NCBI GenBank assembly: GCA_944323155.1
Contig: CALURL010000016.1
Location: 1 to 32,853 of the forward strand
DNA: 32,853 bases
DNA from: Candidatus Gastranaerophilales bacterium
Lineage (GTDB): Bacteria; Cyanobacteriota; Vampirovibrionia; Gastranaerophilales; Gastranaerophilaceae
Direction: 5' to 3'
Position numbers and translations under genes: made by a program. The notes under the pieces were generated by a model, which was not told the origin of the DNA, ran no database searches, and saw nothing but the letters and a program-made list of their open reading frames with translations. This document shows positions 9,531-16,699 of the stretch, piece after piece. The first letter of the stretch is position 1; every line of letters starts with the position of its first letter.

Positions 9531-9845
9531 TTATTTAAACTTTTTTTCGTAGTCTATGTATTCCTTAATAAAGTCAATAATTTCAATTGCAAGCTGATGT
9601 CTTATATCAATCGGCGCATTTCTTAGGTATTCCATAGCATGCGAAACTTTTATATTTTTGTCATACCATCTGCGCATGATGTAATTATATTGATCATCAA
9701 GAGACAGTTCAATGTCAAATTCAATATCTTTTAATTTATCAATAATAAAATCAGCACATCTGATTTGAATATATTCTTCAGCTTTTTCAAGTTCTGCTAC
9801 AGCCTTGCTGACAACAGGATCTAAGTCATACCAACGTTTGTTCAT
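9531..9845 (-). CDS. RWYD-repeat small protein, copy 2
   Basis: This 104-residue soluble helical protein has no recognised family. I chose the ATG at 9845 (MNKRWYD) because it matches the start of the neighbouring paralogue. An ATG at 9863 would add six hydrophobic residues. Two RWYD motifs open two similar halves, RWYDLDPVVSKAVAEL (residues 4-19) and RWYDKNIKVSHAMEYL (59-74). Each is followed by a helix-rich stretch. The gene lies 53 bp after its paralogue on the same strand, so it is a tandem duplicate and probably co-transcribed. Confidence 0.7.
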   Translation of the reverse strand: MNKRWYDLDPVVSKAVAELEKAEEYIQIRCADFIIDKLKDIEFDIELSLDDQYNYIMRRWYDKNIKVSHAMEYLRNAPIDIRHQLAIEIIDFIKEYIDYEKKFK

Positions 9846-9898
9846 AGGTATAATAATATACATTTTTTAATAAAATGTCAATTTGTTTTTTCTTAATG

Positions 9899-10207
9899 CT
9901 AAGCAGGAACATTTTCGTTTTTCAGCATTGAAAAAATTTCTTTGCAGATTGTAATCTGTGCTTCAAGCGGTAATTCTTTTAAATATCTAAAAGCCAGTGA
10001 AACTGTTTCATTCTTGTCATACCAGCGTTTGTAGTATCTTCGTTTAATATTTATTGCAGTAACTTTTCTTATAAAATCTAAGTCCGGCTCTAATTCCTGA
10101 GCTCTTTTAATAATATGTTCAGCACATTCTATCTGTCTGTTTGAAGGCGAAAGCTCTATAAAACTTATTCCCATGCAAACAGTAGGTTCCATATCGTACC
10201 AACGCAT
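9899..10207 (-). CDS. RWYD-repeat small protein, copy 1
   Basis: This 102-residue soluble protein has no recognised family. Two RWYD motifs occur at residues 2-5 (RWYDMEPTVCMGISF) and 61-64 (RWYDKNETVSLAFRYL). They align with the two halves of the downstream paralogue (RWYD then two acidic or variable residues, then V and A). GGAGG lies 8 bases before the ATG, a strong ribosome site that fixes the start. A short palindrome sits just upstream at 10227-10240. The motif repeats suggest a repeat-fold interaction protein, but no function can be assigned. Confidence 0.72.
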   Translation of the reverse strand: MRWYDMEPTVCMGISFIELSPSNRQIECAEHIIKRAQELEPDLDFIRKVTAINIKRRYYKRWYDKNETVSLAFRYLKELPLEAQITICKEIFSMLKNENVPA

Positions 10208-10226
10208 AAATATCCTCCAATATACA

Positions 10227-10240
10227 ATATACGTGTATAT
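10227..10240. promoter_or_regulatory. Perfect 6-bp-arm inverted repeat upstream of the RWYD genes
   Basis: ATATAC-GT-GTATAT is a 14-bp inverted repeat placed 20-33 bases before the start codon of the RWYD operon, in the region where the -10 element or an operator would lie. It could bind a dimeric repressor, but short AT-rich palindromes also arise by chance here. Confidence 0.3.
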
Positions 10241-10306
10241 AAATTATTCCCAATGATTTTTAAAATAAAACATTCTAATCTATTTCTTATAAAAAATTAA
10301 AAATTT

Positions 10307-10335
10307 TTGGTAATAAGAAAATCCTGTTGTATAAT
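10307..10335 (+). promoter_or_regulatory. Sigma-70-type promoter, likely leaderless transcript
   Basis: A -35 of TTGGTA (10307-10312), a 17-bp spacer and a perfect TATAAT (10330-10335) lie just before the ATG at 10342. With only six bases between the -10 box and the start codon, transcription would begin at about the A of the ATG. No ribosome site is visible, which agrees with a leaderless message. Confidence 0.6.
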
Positions 10336-10341
10336 TTTGTT

Positions 10342-11502
10342 ATGAAAAAGTTTATTGCAATGTTAACTTTAATATCTTTTTTATTCAACACATCAATAGC
10401 ATATGCAGATGTGCTTGAAGGTCATGCTGAAAAAAGTGATACATATTATCAGGATAAATTACAAAAAGAGCTTTTTACTGGAGAAGTTGAACATCTAGAG
10501 AAAAAAGATGTTATAAATATGACAGTTTCTCAGGTATTGGATTCAACTATTAATATGGAAGGCGATGAGTTTTTTGCAGAAGTTACAACAGAAGTCGCAG
10601 GAGATAAAGGCGTAATAATTCCTAAAGGCACAATTGCCCATGGTAAAATTATTCAAACTCAGGATCCAAAAAGATTAGGACGTTCTGGTTGGATTGAAAT
10701 GGATTTTGATTATCTTATAACCCCTGACGGGCGTGAAATTCCGATAGAAGGGAAAATGTCTACAAAAATGCATCCTGTCGCAGAAGCTGGAAAAATTGCT
10801 GTTCAAGATGTCGGTTATACACTTGCAGGCGGTGCAATTGGCGGTTTAATGGCTTTAAACTGGCTTGGTATTGAAGCTGCAATTGCCTCTCAAGGTTATA
10901 CACTTGCAGGCGGCGCTGCTGTAGGCGGCGCTATTGGGCTTGGTATGGCTTTAATTCGAAAAGGACATGATGTTTTAATCGCTCCTGGTGATGAAATTCG
11001 TGTGAAAATTAATACAAGCGTACCGCTTCCGGTGTATAAAGACACTGCATTAATGCAGCATGAATTGTTTTATCCTGGACTTGATATTCATATCAGTGAT
11101 ATTAAACACGAAAAAGATCCGTTTGGAGAGCTTAATACTCTTACCTTAACAGTTATGATTTCAAATCTTTCCGATAAAACTTTGTCAGGTTTAGATATGG
11201 CCTTGATTAATGATTATAATTCGTCTTTTAGACCATCTATCTTTGGCGATACAAAGATTATGTTTAAACAAATTAAGCCTGGGGATAAAGTTGCAGGACA
11301 GATTTCTTTTTCTGTAGATAATATTGATAGAAAATTCTGGCTGGCATTTTTTGATAGAAGAAGCGGAAAAGCTTTGTGTAAAATTTCTTTAGATAACGCT
11401 TATCGCGGTGTATCCGTAAAAACCAAAAAGAAAAATGCAAAATTAAGACGCAAAATGACTAATTTTAAAAGAGAAGATGATATATTAGATATGATGGATT
11501 AA
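10342..11502 (+). CDS. Exported protein with glycine-rich repeats, unknown
   Basis: The 386-residue protein begins with a clear signal peptide (basic MKK, hydrophobic core, cut after SIAYA before DVLEG), so it is exported. I chose the ATG at 10342. A TTG at 10327 would place non-hydrophobic residues before it and lies inside the promoter. Around residues 75-140 a beta-rich segment (GVIIPKGTIAHGKI, FDYLITPDGREIPIEG) recalls the periplasmic domain of VirB10/TrbI-type proteins, but this is only a resemblance. A central Gly/Ala-rich part contains GYTLAGGA twice and may insert in or contact a membrane. The tail is very basic (KTKKKNAKLRRKM). It appears monocistronic. Confidence 0.65.
   Translation: MKKFIAMLTLISFLFNTSIAYADVLEGHAEKSDTYYQDKLQKELFTGEVEHLEKKDVINMTVSQVLDSTINMEGDEFFAEVTTEVAGDKGVIIPKGTIAHGKIIQTQDPKRLGRSGWIEMDFDYLITPDGREIPIEGKMSTKMHPVAEAGKIAVQDVGYTLAGGAIGGLMALNWLGIEAAIASQGYTLAGGAAVGGAIGLGMALIRKGHDVLIAPGDEIRVKINTSVPLPVYKDTALMQHELFYPGLDIHISDIKHEKDPFGELNTLTLTVMISNLSDKTLSGLDMALINDYNSSFRPSIFGDTKIMFKQIKPGDKVAGQISFSVDNIDRKFWLAFFDRRSGKALCKISLDNAYRGVSVKTKKKNAKLRRKMTNFKREDDILDMMD
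10813..10913 (+). repeat. Exact 20-bp direct repeat inside the exported-protein gene
   Basis: GGTTATACACTTGCAGGCGG occurs at 10813-10832 and again, identically, at 10894-10913. The copies are 81 bp apart and therefore in the same reading frame. They encode GYTLAGG within two glycine-rich hydrophobic segments. Identity of the DNA as well as the protein suggests recent duplication or conversion. Confidence 0.7.
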
Positions 11503-11526
11503 TTGTAAATTTTCTGTTATTAAACG

Positions 11527-11555
11527 TTCTGTATATATAGATTTTATGTTACAAT
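11527..11555 (+). promoter_or_regulatory. Promoter of the BlaI-like operon
   Basis: An extended -10, TG-T-TACAAT (11547-11555), sits 17 bp after a weak -35 (TTCTGT, 11527-11532) and about 40 bases before the BlaI-like start codon. BlaI-type repressors often bind their own promoter, but no clear dyad operator is visible. Confidence 0.4.
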
Positions 11556-11596
11556 GTTAGTAAATAAGTAAGTAGTTAAAGAAAGTAGAGGAATTT

Positions 11597-11938
11597 ATGG
11601 TTTGTGGCAGGCTCGAAATTGATATTTTGAACACTTTTTGGAACTTAACAAGCGAAAATGAAGATAGAGATATATCTATTCAGGATGTAGTTGATGAACT
11701 TTCCAGAAATGGTGTTGAAAGAGCGTATACCACTATTAAAACAGTTATGGACAGATTAACTGTTAAAAGTATTTTGGTGCGTTATAAGGTTGGTAAAAAA
11801 TTCTTTTATAAAGCTGCAATGAATAAAAAAGAAATGTCGATGGATGCAGTTAAGACCGTTGTAAATCAGTTTTTTGACGGAGATTATGTAAAACTTTTGC
11901 GTTTTGTAGAAAAAGAGTGCGACAATCTTTTAGTATAG
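11597..11938 (+). CDS. BlaI/MecI-type transcriptional repressor
   Basis: The 113-residue protein matches the BlaI/MecI family. It has an N-terminal winged helix with DVVDELSRNGVERAYTTIKTVMDRLTVKSILVRYKVGKKFFYKA (read here as consecutive segments of one fold at about residues 28-75). The C-terminal dimer helix includes VKTVVNQFFDGDYVKLLRFVE. The AYTTIKTVMDRL recognition helix is the family signature. BlaI repressors normally sit beside a BlaR1-type metalloprotease sensor that inactivates them, and none is present here. The gene has an AGAGG ribosome site, and three bases separate it from the next gene, making an operon with two downstream genes, the last encoding an exported protein. Confidence 0.82.
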   Translation: MVCGRLEIDILNTFWNLTSENEDRDISIQDVVDELSRNGVERAYTTIKTVMDRLTVKSILVRYKVGKKFFYKAAMNKKEMSMDAVKTVVNQFFDGDYVKLLRFVEKECDNLLV

Positions 11939-11941
11939 TAT

Positions 11942-12325
11942 ATGAAAGAAAATATTTCTAAAGCGGATAGGGCGCAGGTCGCAGAATTAATTCGGAAAGT
12001 TTTAATGGGTTATATCTGTGTGAGGGAGGCAATTTTAGCTTTTCCTAAAGATAGCGAAGATTCAAGCATAATTGCTGCCTATCATGCTCTGGTTCATTTT
12101 GAAGCTGATGAGGATTTGCGTAATCGTGATTCTCTTTACAAAGAAGAGCAGAATGATTATCTTGAATTTATTTCATATATACTTGAAAGAGGCGAGGATT
12201 TGCCGGATAATATAATTCAAAATTATGAAAAATATTATAAAGGCGCAAGTCTTCCGCACGAAAAAAATGCAAAAGGTTTCTTGCATAGTTTTTTGAAGTT
12301 TTTAAATATAGAGGAGAAAAATTAA
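11942..12325 (+). CDS. Hypothetical soluble protein in the BlaI-like operon
   Basis: This 127-residue protein is not recognised. It is mostly helical and acidic in the middle (HFEADEDLRNRDSLYKEEQND), with no signal peptide or membrane segment. It starts three bases after the BlaI-like gene stop, and its own stop overlaps the next start by one base (TAATG), so the three genes are translationally linked. The opening ISKADRAQVAELIRKVLMGY suggests a helical bundle. No function can be given. Confidence 0.65.
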   Translation: MKENISKADRAQVAELIRKVLMGYICVREAILAFPKDSEDSSIIAAYHALVHFEADEDLRNRDSLYKEEQNDYLEFISYILERGEDLPDNIIQNYEKYYKGASLPHEKNAKGFLHSFLKFLNIEEKN

Positions 12326-13380
12326 TGAAAAAACTTTTAGTAACATTATTGGCATTAACAATGACAGCATCTGCTGTATTTGCCTTTGGCAGCAAGCCAA
12401 AGCAAATTTTGGATGTTGTTCCTTTGATGTCATCAGAAACTGAACAGGCAAACAGAGTCTGGGTAGGTACTTTTCAGCTTGTTTGGAACGATTTAATGGA
12501 CGGAATTGTTAAAGGACCGGTCAAGTTTGTTGGTGATAAGTCTGAACTTGCAAAACAGTTGAACAAACAGAAATTTAAAACAAGCGATTTGTCTGAAGAT
12601 TCTTATTACACAGCGTATGGAGAAACTTCACCAGAGCTGAAAACACAAATAGAAGCTGCTATCAAAGAAAAATTCAATGAAACAAGCGATGTTTTGAATA
12701 ATATTGACTGGACTCCTGGGCCTCAAAAATATGTTCTTTATGCAATGTTGAAAAAAGATTTTAAATTTTTGACTGCTTTTGATAAGTTAGGAGCGGAAAA
12801 ATTCGGTAAAAACAGAACTAAAGTTCAATACTTTGGTATTGGCAAAGACAGTGATTCTATGCTTGATAAAACTGTTTATGTTTTATTCTATAACTCATCA
12901 AAAGACTATGCTGTATCAATTCAGACACAAGGTAAAGATGTTCTTTATTTATACAGAACTAAAGATGACAAACCTTTTGACAAACTTTACAGTGATATGA
13001 TGATGAAAAAGGCTCAATATGACGGTGTAACTGAATTTTTAAAAGCTGATGAATTAAAAGTTCCTGATATCAGCCTTTATAGAGAAAAATCTTTTGCAGA
13101 GCTTTGTGATAAAGAAATCAAAGGTACTAAAGGTATGATGATTGATCAGGCTTTGGAAACAGTAGATTTTAAAATGAATAATGAAGGCGTAAAATTAAAA
13201 TCAGAAGCTGCAATTGCAACAAAAATGTCAATGCCTTTGATTCCGGCAAAAATGAAGCCTAGAAAATTCTATTTCAATGACACATTCGTAATGTTCCTTC
13301 AAGAGTATGACAAAAACAAACCATACTTTGCTTTGAGGGTTCAGGATGTAAGTCTGATAAATAAAACAGGTAGAAATTAA
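12325..13380 (+). CDS. Exported protein with serpin-like features
   Basis: The 351-residue protein has a standard signal peptide (MKKLLVTLLALTMTASAVFA, cut before FGSKP), so it acts outside the cytoplasm. I see a tentative match to the serpin order of elements. YVLYAMLKKDFKFLTAFDKL may correspond to the NAIYFKGKW-F strand. DISLYREKSFAELCDKEIKG may correspond to the KFKIE-YDLKE-L segment. ALETVDFKMNNEGVKLKSEA followed by AIATKM resembles the serpin hinge EEGTEAAAAT. FYFNDTFVMFLQEYDKNKPY resembles the closing FxADHPFxFxI signature. Serpins are suicide inhibitors of serine or cysteine proteases. The hinge contains bulky KLK residues, so inhibition may be lost. It ends an operon begun by a BlaI-like regulator and is followed by a terminator. 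Confidence 0.6.
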   Translation: MKKLLVTLLALTMTASAVFAFGSKPKQILDVVPLMSSETEQANRVWVGTFQLVWNDLMDGIVKGPVKFVGDKSELAKQLNKQKFKTSDLSEDSYYTAYGETSPELKTQIEAAIKEKFNETSDVLNNIDWTPGPQKYVLYAMLKKDFKFLTAFDKLGAEKFGKNRTKVQYFGIGKDSDSMLDKTVYVLFYNSSKDYAVSIQTQGKDVLYLYRTKDDKPFDKLYSDMMMKKAQYDGVTEFLKADELKVPDISLYREKSFAELCDKEIKGTKGMMIDQALETVDFKMNNEGVKLKSEAAIATKMSMPLIPAKMKPRKFYFNDTFVMFLQEYDKNKPYFALRVQDVSLINKTGRN

Positions 13381-13389
13381 ATAATTTAA

Positions 13390-13412
13390 GGCGGTTTAAA
13401 ACCGCCTTTTTT
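13390..13412 (+). terminator. Rho-independent terminator
   Basis: GGCGGT (13390-13395) pairs with ACCGCC (13401-13406), extendable by T-A pairs into the loop, and is followed by TTTTTT (13407-13412). It lies between the convergent exported-protein gene and a small minus-strand gene whose stop overlaps its T run. Confidence 0.9.
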
Positions 13413-13623
13413 AGTCTAAATATATGCTTTCTAAAGCAGTTCTTATGTTTTCGAGTTTGTTGCATTCTGTTTTGAATTGGTCGGTAATAATATAAATATA
13501 TCGTCCTAATTCATCAACTCTGTCATCTTCGGATATTTTTGCGATGAACGCAGTCATGTCAAGAATTCTTAGCGAACGATATTCAAAGGCTTGAAAGATT
13601 TGTTTAATTTCATTTCGTTCCAT
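13411..13623 (-). CDS. Hypothetical 70-residue helical protein
   Basis: This small soluble protein is not recognised. It is nearly all helix, with alternating charges (MERNEIKQIFQAFEYRSLRI, then DRVDELGRYIYIITDQFKTE), and could be a small coiled-coil or four-helix protein. GGAGT lies about 6 bases before the ATG. It is transcribed divergently from the XRE regulator, and the 89-bp gap between them would hold both promoters, so that regulator is a plausible controller. Confidence 0.55.
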   Translation of the reverse strand: MERNEIKQIFQAFEYRSLRILDMTAFIAKISEDDRVDELGRYIYIITDQFKTECNKLENIRTALESIYLD

Positions 13624-13712
13624 TTAAACTCCTATTCTTTTGTGTATAATAAGTATCAATATTCGTATAATAATATATAGAATTTGTATTGTCAATAGTA
13701 TAAAATTATTGA

Positions 13713-13949
13713 ATGAAGAAGAAAGATGATTTAACTATTTTAGGTGACGGAATAAGATTGGAGCGATTACGCCGGAAGTGGTCGCAAGAATATCTTGCGG
13801 ATAAAGCTGGTTTGTCTCAATCTCAGCATGTAAGCCGTATTGAAGGCGGTAAAGTTGATATTCAAGTTACAACTTTGTTCTCTATCCTTCGTGCGCTAGA
13901 TTGTGAACTTAGTGATTTGATAAATCTTCGCGGAGAAAATAATGGCTAA
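13713..13949 (+). CDS. XRE-family HTH regulator overlapping radA
   Basis: The 78-residue protein is a single Cro/C1-type helix-turn-helix domain: IRLERLRRKWSQEYLADKAG for helices 1-2, then LSQSQHVSRIEGGKVDIQVT for the recognition helix. Such compact XRE proteins bind DNA as dimers, often autoregulating. The last eight bases overlap the start of radA, so the two are translationally coupled. TATAAA lies eight bases before the ATG without a visible ribosome site, which suggests a leaderless or nearly leaderless message. A regulator fused by overlap to a recombination gene is unusual and points to conditional control of radA. Confidence 0.85.
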   Translation: MKKKDDLTILGDGIRLERLRRKWSQEYLADKAGLSQSQHVSRIEGGKVDIQVTTLFSILRALDCELSDLINLRGENNG

Positions 13950-15354
13950 AGTAAAATCAAAATGGATTTGTCAGGAATGCGGGTACGAAAGCGCCGGATA
14001 TCTCGGCAAATGTCCTGAATGCGGCAGTTGGGGAAGTTTTGTTGAAGAAGTGCAATTTGTCTCAAAAACTCCACAAACTTCTGTTCATGATGAATTTATT
14101 AATACGCAAAAGCCAACGCTTTTAAAAGATATAAAATTCGATGAAGAAATTCGAGTAAGTACAAATATTCCGGAATTTGACAGAATTCTAGGCGGCGGCT
14201 TTGTACAGGGTTCATTAGTTCTAATCGCAGGTGATCCGGGGATTGGTAAATCTACGATTCTGCTTCAAACAAGCGGTGAACTTTGTAAAAATGATAAAAA
14301 AGTTCTTTATGTTTCTGCAGAAGAAAGCGCAAATCAGCTAAAACTCAGGGCTGAACGCTTGTCAATTAATTCCGATAACCTTTACGTTTATCCGCAGACT
14401 TCAATGGAAAATATTAAATCTCAAATAGAAGAAATTAATCCGGATTTTGTCGTAATCGATAGTATTCAGGCGATTTATTCTCAAAATGTAGCAAGTTCCG
14501 CAGGCAGCGTATCTCAAATTAGAGAATGTACAAATCTTCTTATGCATATTGCAAAAACAAAAAACATAACAGTTGTTGTAATCGGTCATGTTACAAAAGA
14601 AGGAAACATTGCAGGTCCGAAGGTTCTTGAACATATGGTTGATACGGTAATATATTTTGAAGGTGATAAGTACAAATCTTATAGAATGCTGCGTTCCATG
14701 AAAAACCGTTTTGGAAACACATCAGAAGTCGGAATTTTCGAAATGAGTGCAATAGGCTTAAAATGTGTAAGCAATCCAAACGAATTATTTTTGAATGAAC
14801 GCTCACAAGGTGCAATTCCAGGCTCTGCAATTATAGTCGCAAATGAAGGCACAAGACCTCTTCTGGTTGAAATTCAGGCACTTGTCGGAACAACTCCTTA
14901 TCCTTCACCAAGAAGGGTTACAAACGGTGTTGATACCAGCAGGGTTTTACAAATTCTTGCGGTTTTAGAAAAAAGAGTCGGGCTGAATTTGTCAAAACAA
15001 GATGTTTACGTAAACGTTATGGGCGGGCTTGATGTAACTGAACCTTCTGCTGATTTAGGTATCGCGCTTGCTGTAGCGACCTGTGCAAGAGATGTTGTGG
15101 TTGATCCGCAGACTGTTATTATCGGCGAAATCGGTTTGTCAGGAGAAATTCATCCGGTAAATAATATTGAAAAACGTCTTAATGAAGCTGTTATGTCAGG
15201 TTTTAAAAAGGCAATAATTCCACATGCAAACAGTGTATCAAAGGATTTTAACAATAAATTGGAAGTTATAAAAGTTAAGCGATTAATTGATGCAATAAGT
15301 GCATGCGTAAATTCTTCAAACAAGAAAGTAGAAATAGTCTATGAAGATTGCTAA
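13942..15354 (+). CDS. radA: DNA repair protein RadA
   Basis: RadA (Sms) is a RecA-like, DnaB-type branch-migration helicase in homologous recombination. The 470-residue protein has the N-terminal zinc finger (C10, C13, C24, C27 in CQECG and CPECG), Walker A GDPGIGKST at residues 97-105, Walker B-like DFVVIDSIQA, the RadA-specific KNRFG motif in RSMKNRFGNTSEVG, and the C-terminal Lon-protease-like domain (PSADLGIALAV, IGEIGLSGEIHPV). Length and motifs are all typical and complete. It overlaps the XRE gene upstream and is followed 38 bp later by the pilus platform gene. Confidence 0.97.
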   Translation: MAKVKSKWICQECGYESAGYLGKCPECGSWGSFVEEVQFVSKTPQTSVHDEFINTQKPTLLKDIKFDEEIRVSTNIPEFDRILGGGFVQGSLVLIAGDPGIGKSTILLQTSGELCKNDKKVLYVSAEESANQLKLRAERLSINSDNLYVYPQTSMENIKSQIEEINPDFVVIDSIQAIYSQNVASSAGSVSQIRECTNLLMHIAKTKNITVVVIGHVTKEGNIAGPKVLEHMVDTVIYFEGDKYKSYRMLRSMKNRFGNTSEVGIFEMSAIGLKCVSNPNELFLNERSQGAIPGSAIIVANEGTRPLLVEIQALVGTTPYPSPRRVTNGVDTSRVLQILAVLEKRVGLNLSKQDVYVNVMGGLDVTEPSADLGIALAVATCARDVVVDPQTVIIGEIGLSGEIHPVNNIEKRLNEAVMSGFKKAIIPHANSVSKDFNNKLEVIKVKRLIDAISACVNSSNKKVEIVYEDC

Positions 15355-15392
15355 AAAATGTTTTAAAGTAATTATCAGAAGTTGGTTATAAA

Positions 15393-16634
15393 ATGGTTAA
15401 ATATTACTACAGTGCGCTAAAAGATAATAAACTGCTGGTTAAGGGCGAAATTGAGGCCTTGAATCCTCGTGACGCCCGTGAAAAAATCCGCCAGCTCGGT
15501 TTTTTGCCAACAAAAATTTATATGGAAGAACAGGAAATTCCGTCTCAAATTTCTTCTGAATCTGCAAGTTACGGGATTTCCGATACTTCTGTAACCAGTT
15601 TAAGTCTTAATGACAAAATAAATTTTACAAGCCAATTGCAGGTAATGCTGTCTTCTGGAATATCTATTTTAGATGCTTTGCAGGCAATTGAACAAAATTC
15701 TCCGCGCGTAAAGCTTTGTAAAATAGCCGCAAGACTTCGAAAGGATATTACTTCCGGAATGACATTTACTCAGGCTTTACAAAAAAATTATTCTCAAGTA
15801 TTTGGAGCAGTCTATGTTGGTTTATGCGTTTCTGGAGAAGCGTCTGGAGAATTAGATGTTACGCTTGACAGAATGTTGACTCTTTTGAGGAAAGAGCAGG
15901 GGATAAAAGATAAAGTTGTTCGTGCATCAATTTATCCGGCTGTTTTAATTTTGATAATGTTTGGTGTGCTTTTGCTTTTTGCCAAAGTTGTTTTTCCTGC
16001 ATTTGCCGGCGTAATAACTTTTAATGGAGGAAATATTCCATTATTAGCTGCATTGCTAATGGGAATTTGCAATTTCGTTTCTAATTTTTGGTATTTAATA
16101 ATTTTAGCTGGTATAGGGGGAGTTTTCGGAGTTATAAATCTTATGAAAAATCCTCAATTCAGACAAAAAGTGGACAAATTTATAATGGAAATTCCTGTAT
16201 TGTCTGAATTTGTAAGATATATAAATCTTTCTAATTTTATGAGTGTATTGCAGGTTTCTTATGATGCCGGTGTTACAATACTTGAGGGACTTGGATTGGC
16301 TAAACAAACAGTAAAAAATACTATTGTTTTAAGGCAGGTTAACAGTGCACTAAATCTTGTAAAGCAGGGGAAAAATCTTTCTGAATCATTCGGGGTAACT
16401 GATTTACTGCCGAATGAACTTTTGATGATGGTTGCTACAGGCGAAAAATCCGGTACTCTGGGCAAAATGCTCGCTGATGCTGTAAATGTTATTGATAGAA
16501 AAGTTGAAATGGTGCTTGAAACTCTAACAAGATTATTTGAACCTGCTTGTATTGTTATTCTTGGCGGCTTTGTTTTGTTCATTGCCCTTGCATTTTATCA
16601 ATTATATACAGGAATGCTTGGCAGTTTATTTTAA
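15393..16634 (+). CDS. Type II secretion / type IV pilus platform protein GspF/PilC
   Basis: This inner-membrane platform protein couples the cytoplasmic assembly ATPase to pilin insertion. The 413-residue protein has the two-repeat T2SSF architecture. The first cytoplasmic repeat is residues 75-175 (NFTSQLQVMLSSGISILDAL, SGEASGELD at 147-155), with membrane helices near 182-205, 214-250 and 385-408. The second repeat is residues 275-375 (FMSVLQVSYDAGVTILEGL, MVATGEKSGTLGKML). The N-terminal domain (residues 1-45) is the usual ARM-type lead. The next gene is a prepilin, as expected. Neither the ATPase nor the prepilin peptidase is in this window. Confidence 0.93.
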   Translation: MVKYYYSALKDNKLLVKGEIEALNPRDAREKIRQLGFLPTKIYMEEQEIPSQISSESASYGISDTSVTSLSLNDKINFTSQLQVMLSSGISILDALQAIEQNSPRVKLCKIAARLRKDITSGMTFTQALQKNYSQVFGAVYVGLCVSGEASGELDVTLDRMLTLLRKEQGIKDKVVRASIYPAVLILIMFGVLLLFAKVVFPAFAGVITFNGGNIPLLAALLMGICNFVSNFWYLIILAGIGGVFGVINLMKNPQFRQKVDKFIMEIPVLSEFVRYINLSNFMSVLQVSYDAGVTILEGLGLAKQTVKNTIVLRQVNSALNLVKQGKNLSESFGVTDLLPNELLMMVATGEKSGTLGKMLADAVNVIDRKVEMVLETLTRLFEPACIVILGGFVLFIALAFYQLYTGMLGSLF

Positions 16635-16641
16635 TTTAATC

Positions 16642-16670
16642 TTGAAATTTTTTATAAAATTTGCTATTCT
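16642..16670 (+). promoter_or_regulatory. Promoter of prepilin gene 1
   Basis: TTGAAA (16642-16647), a 17-bp spacer and an extended -10 TG-C-TATTCT (16662-16670) lie 30 bases before the prepilin ATG, followed by an AAAAGGAG ribosome site. The prepilin therefore has its own promoter apart from gspF. Confidence 0.6.
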
Positions 16671-16699
16671 TATAAAGAAAAATAAAAGGAGATATTTAT

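Noticed and set aside
10342-11502. Firm assignment as a VirB10/TrbI conjugation protein
   Set aside because: Only one short beta-rich segment resembles that family. No other conjugation gene is near and the membrane topology differs.
16104-16582. Minus-strand frames inside the GspF/PilC gene
   Set aside because: They lie wholly antisense to conserved GspF sequence and show no independent coding signs.
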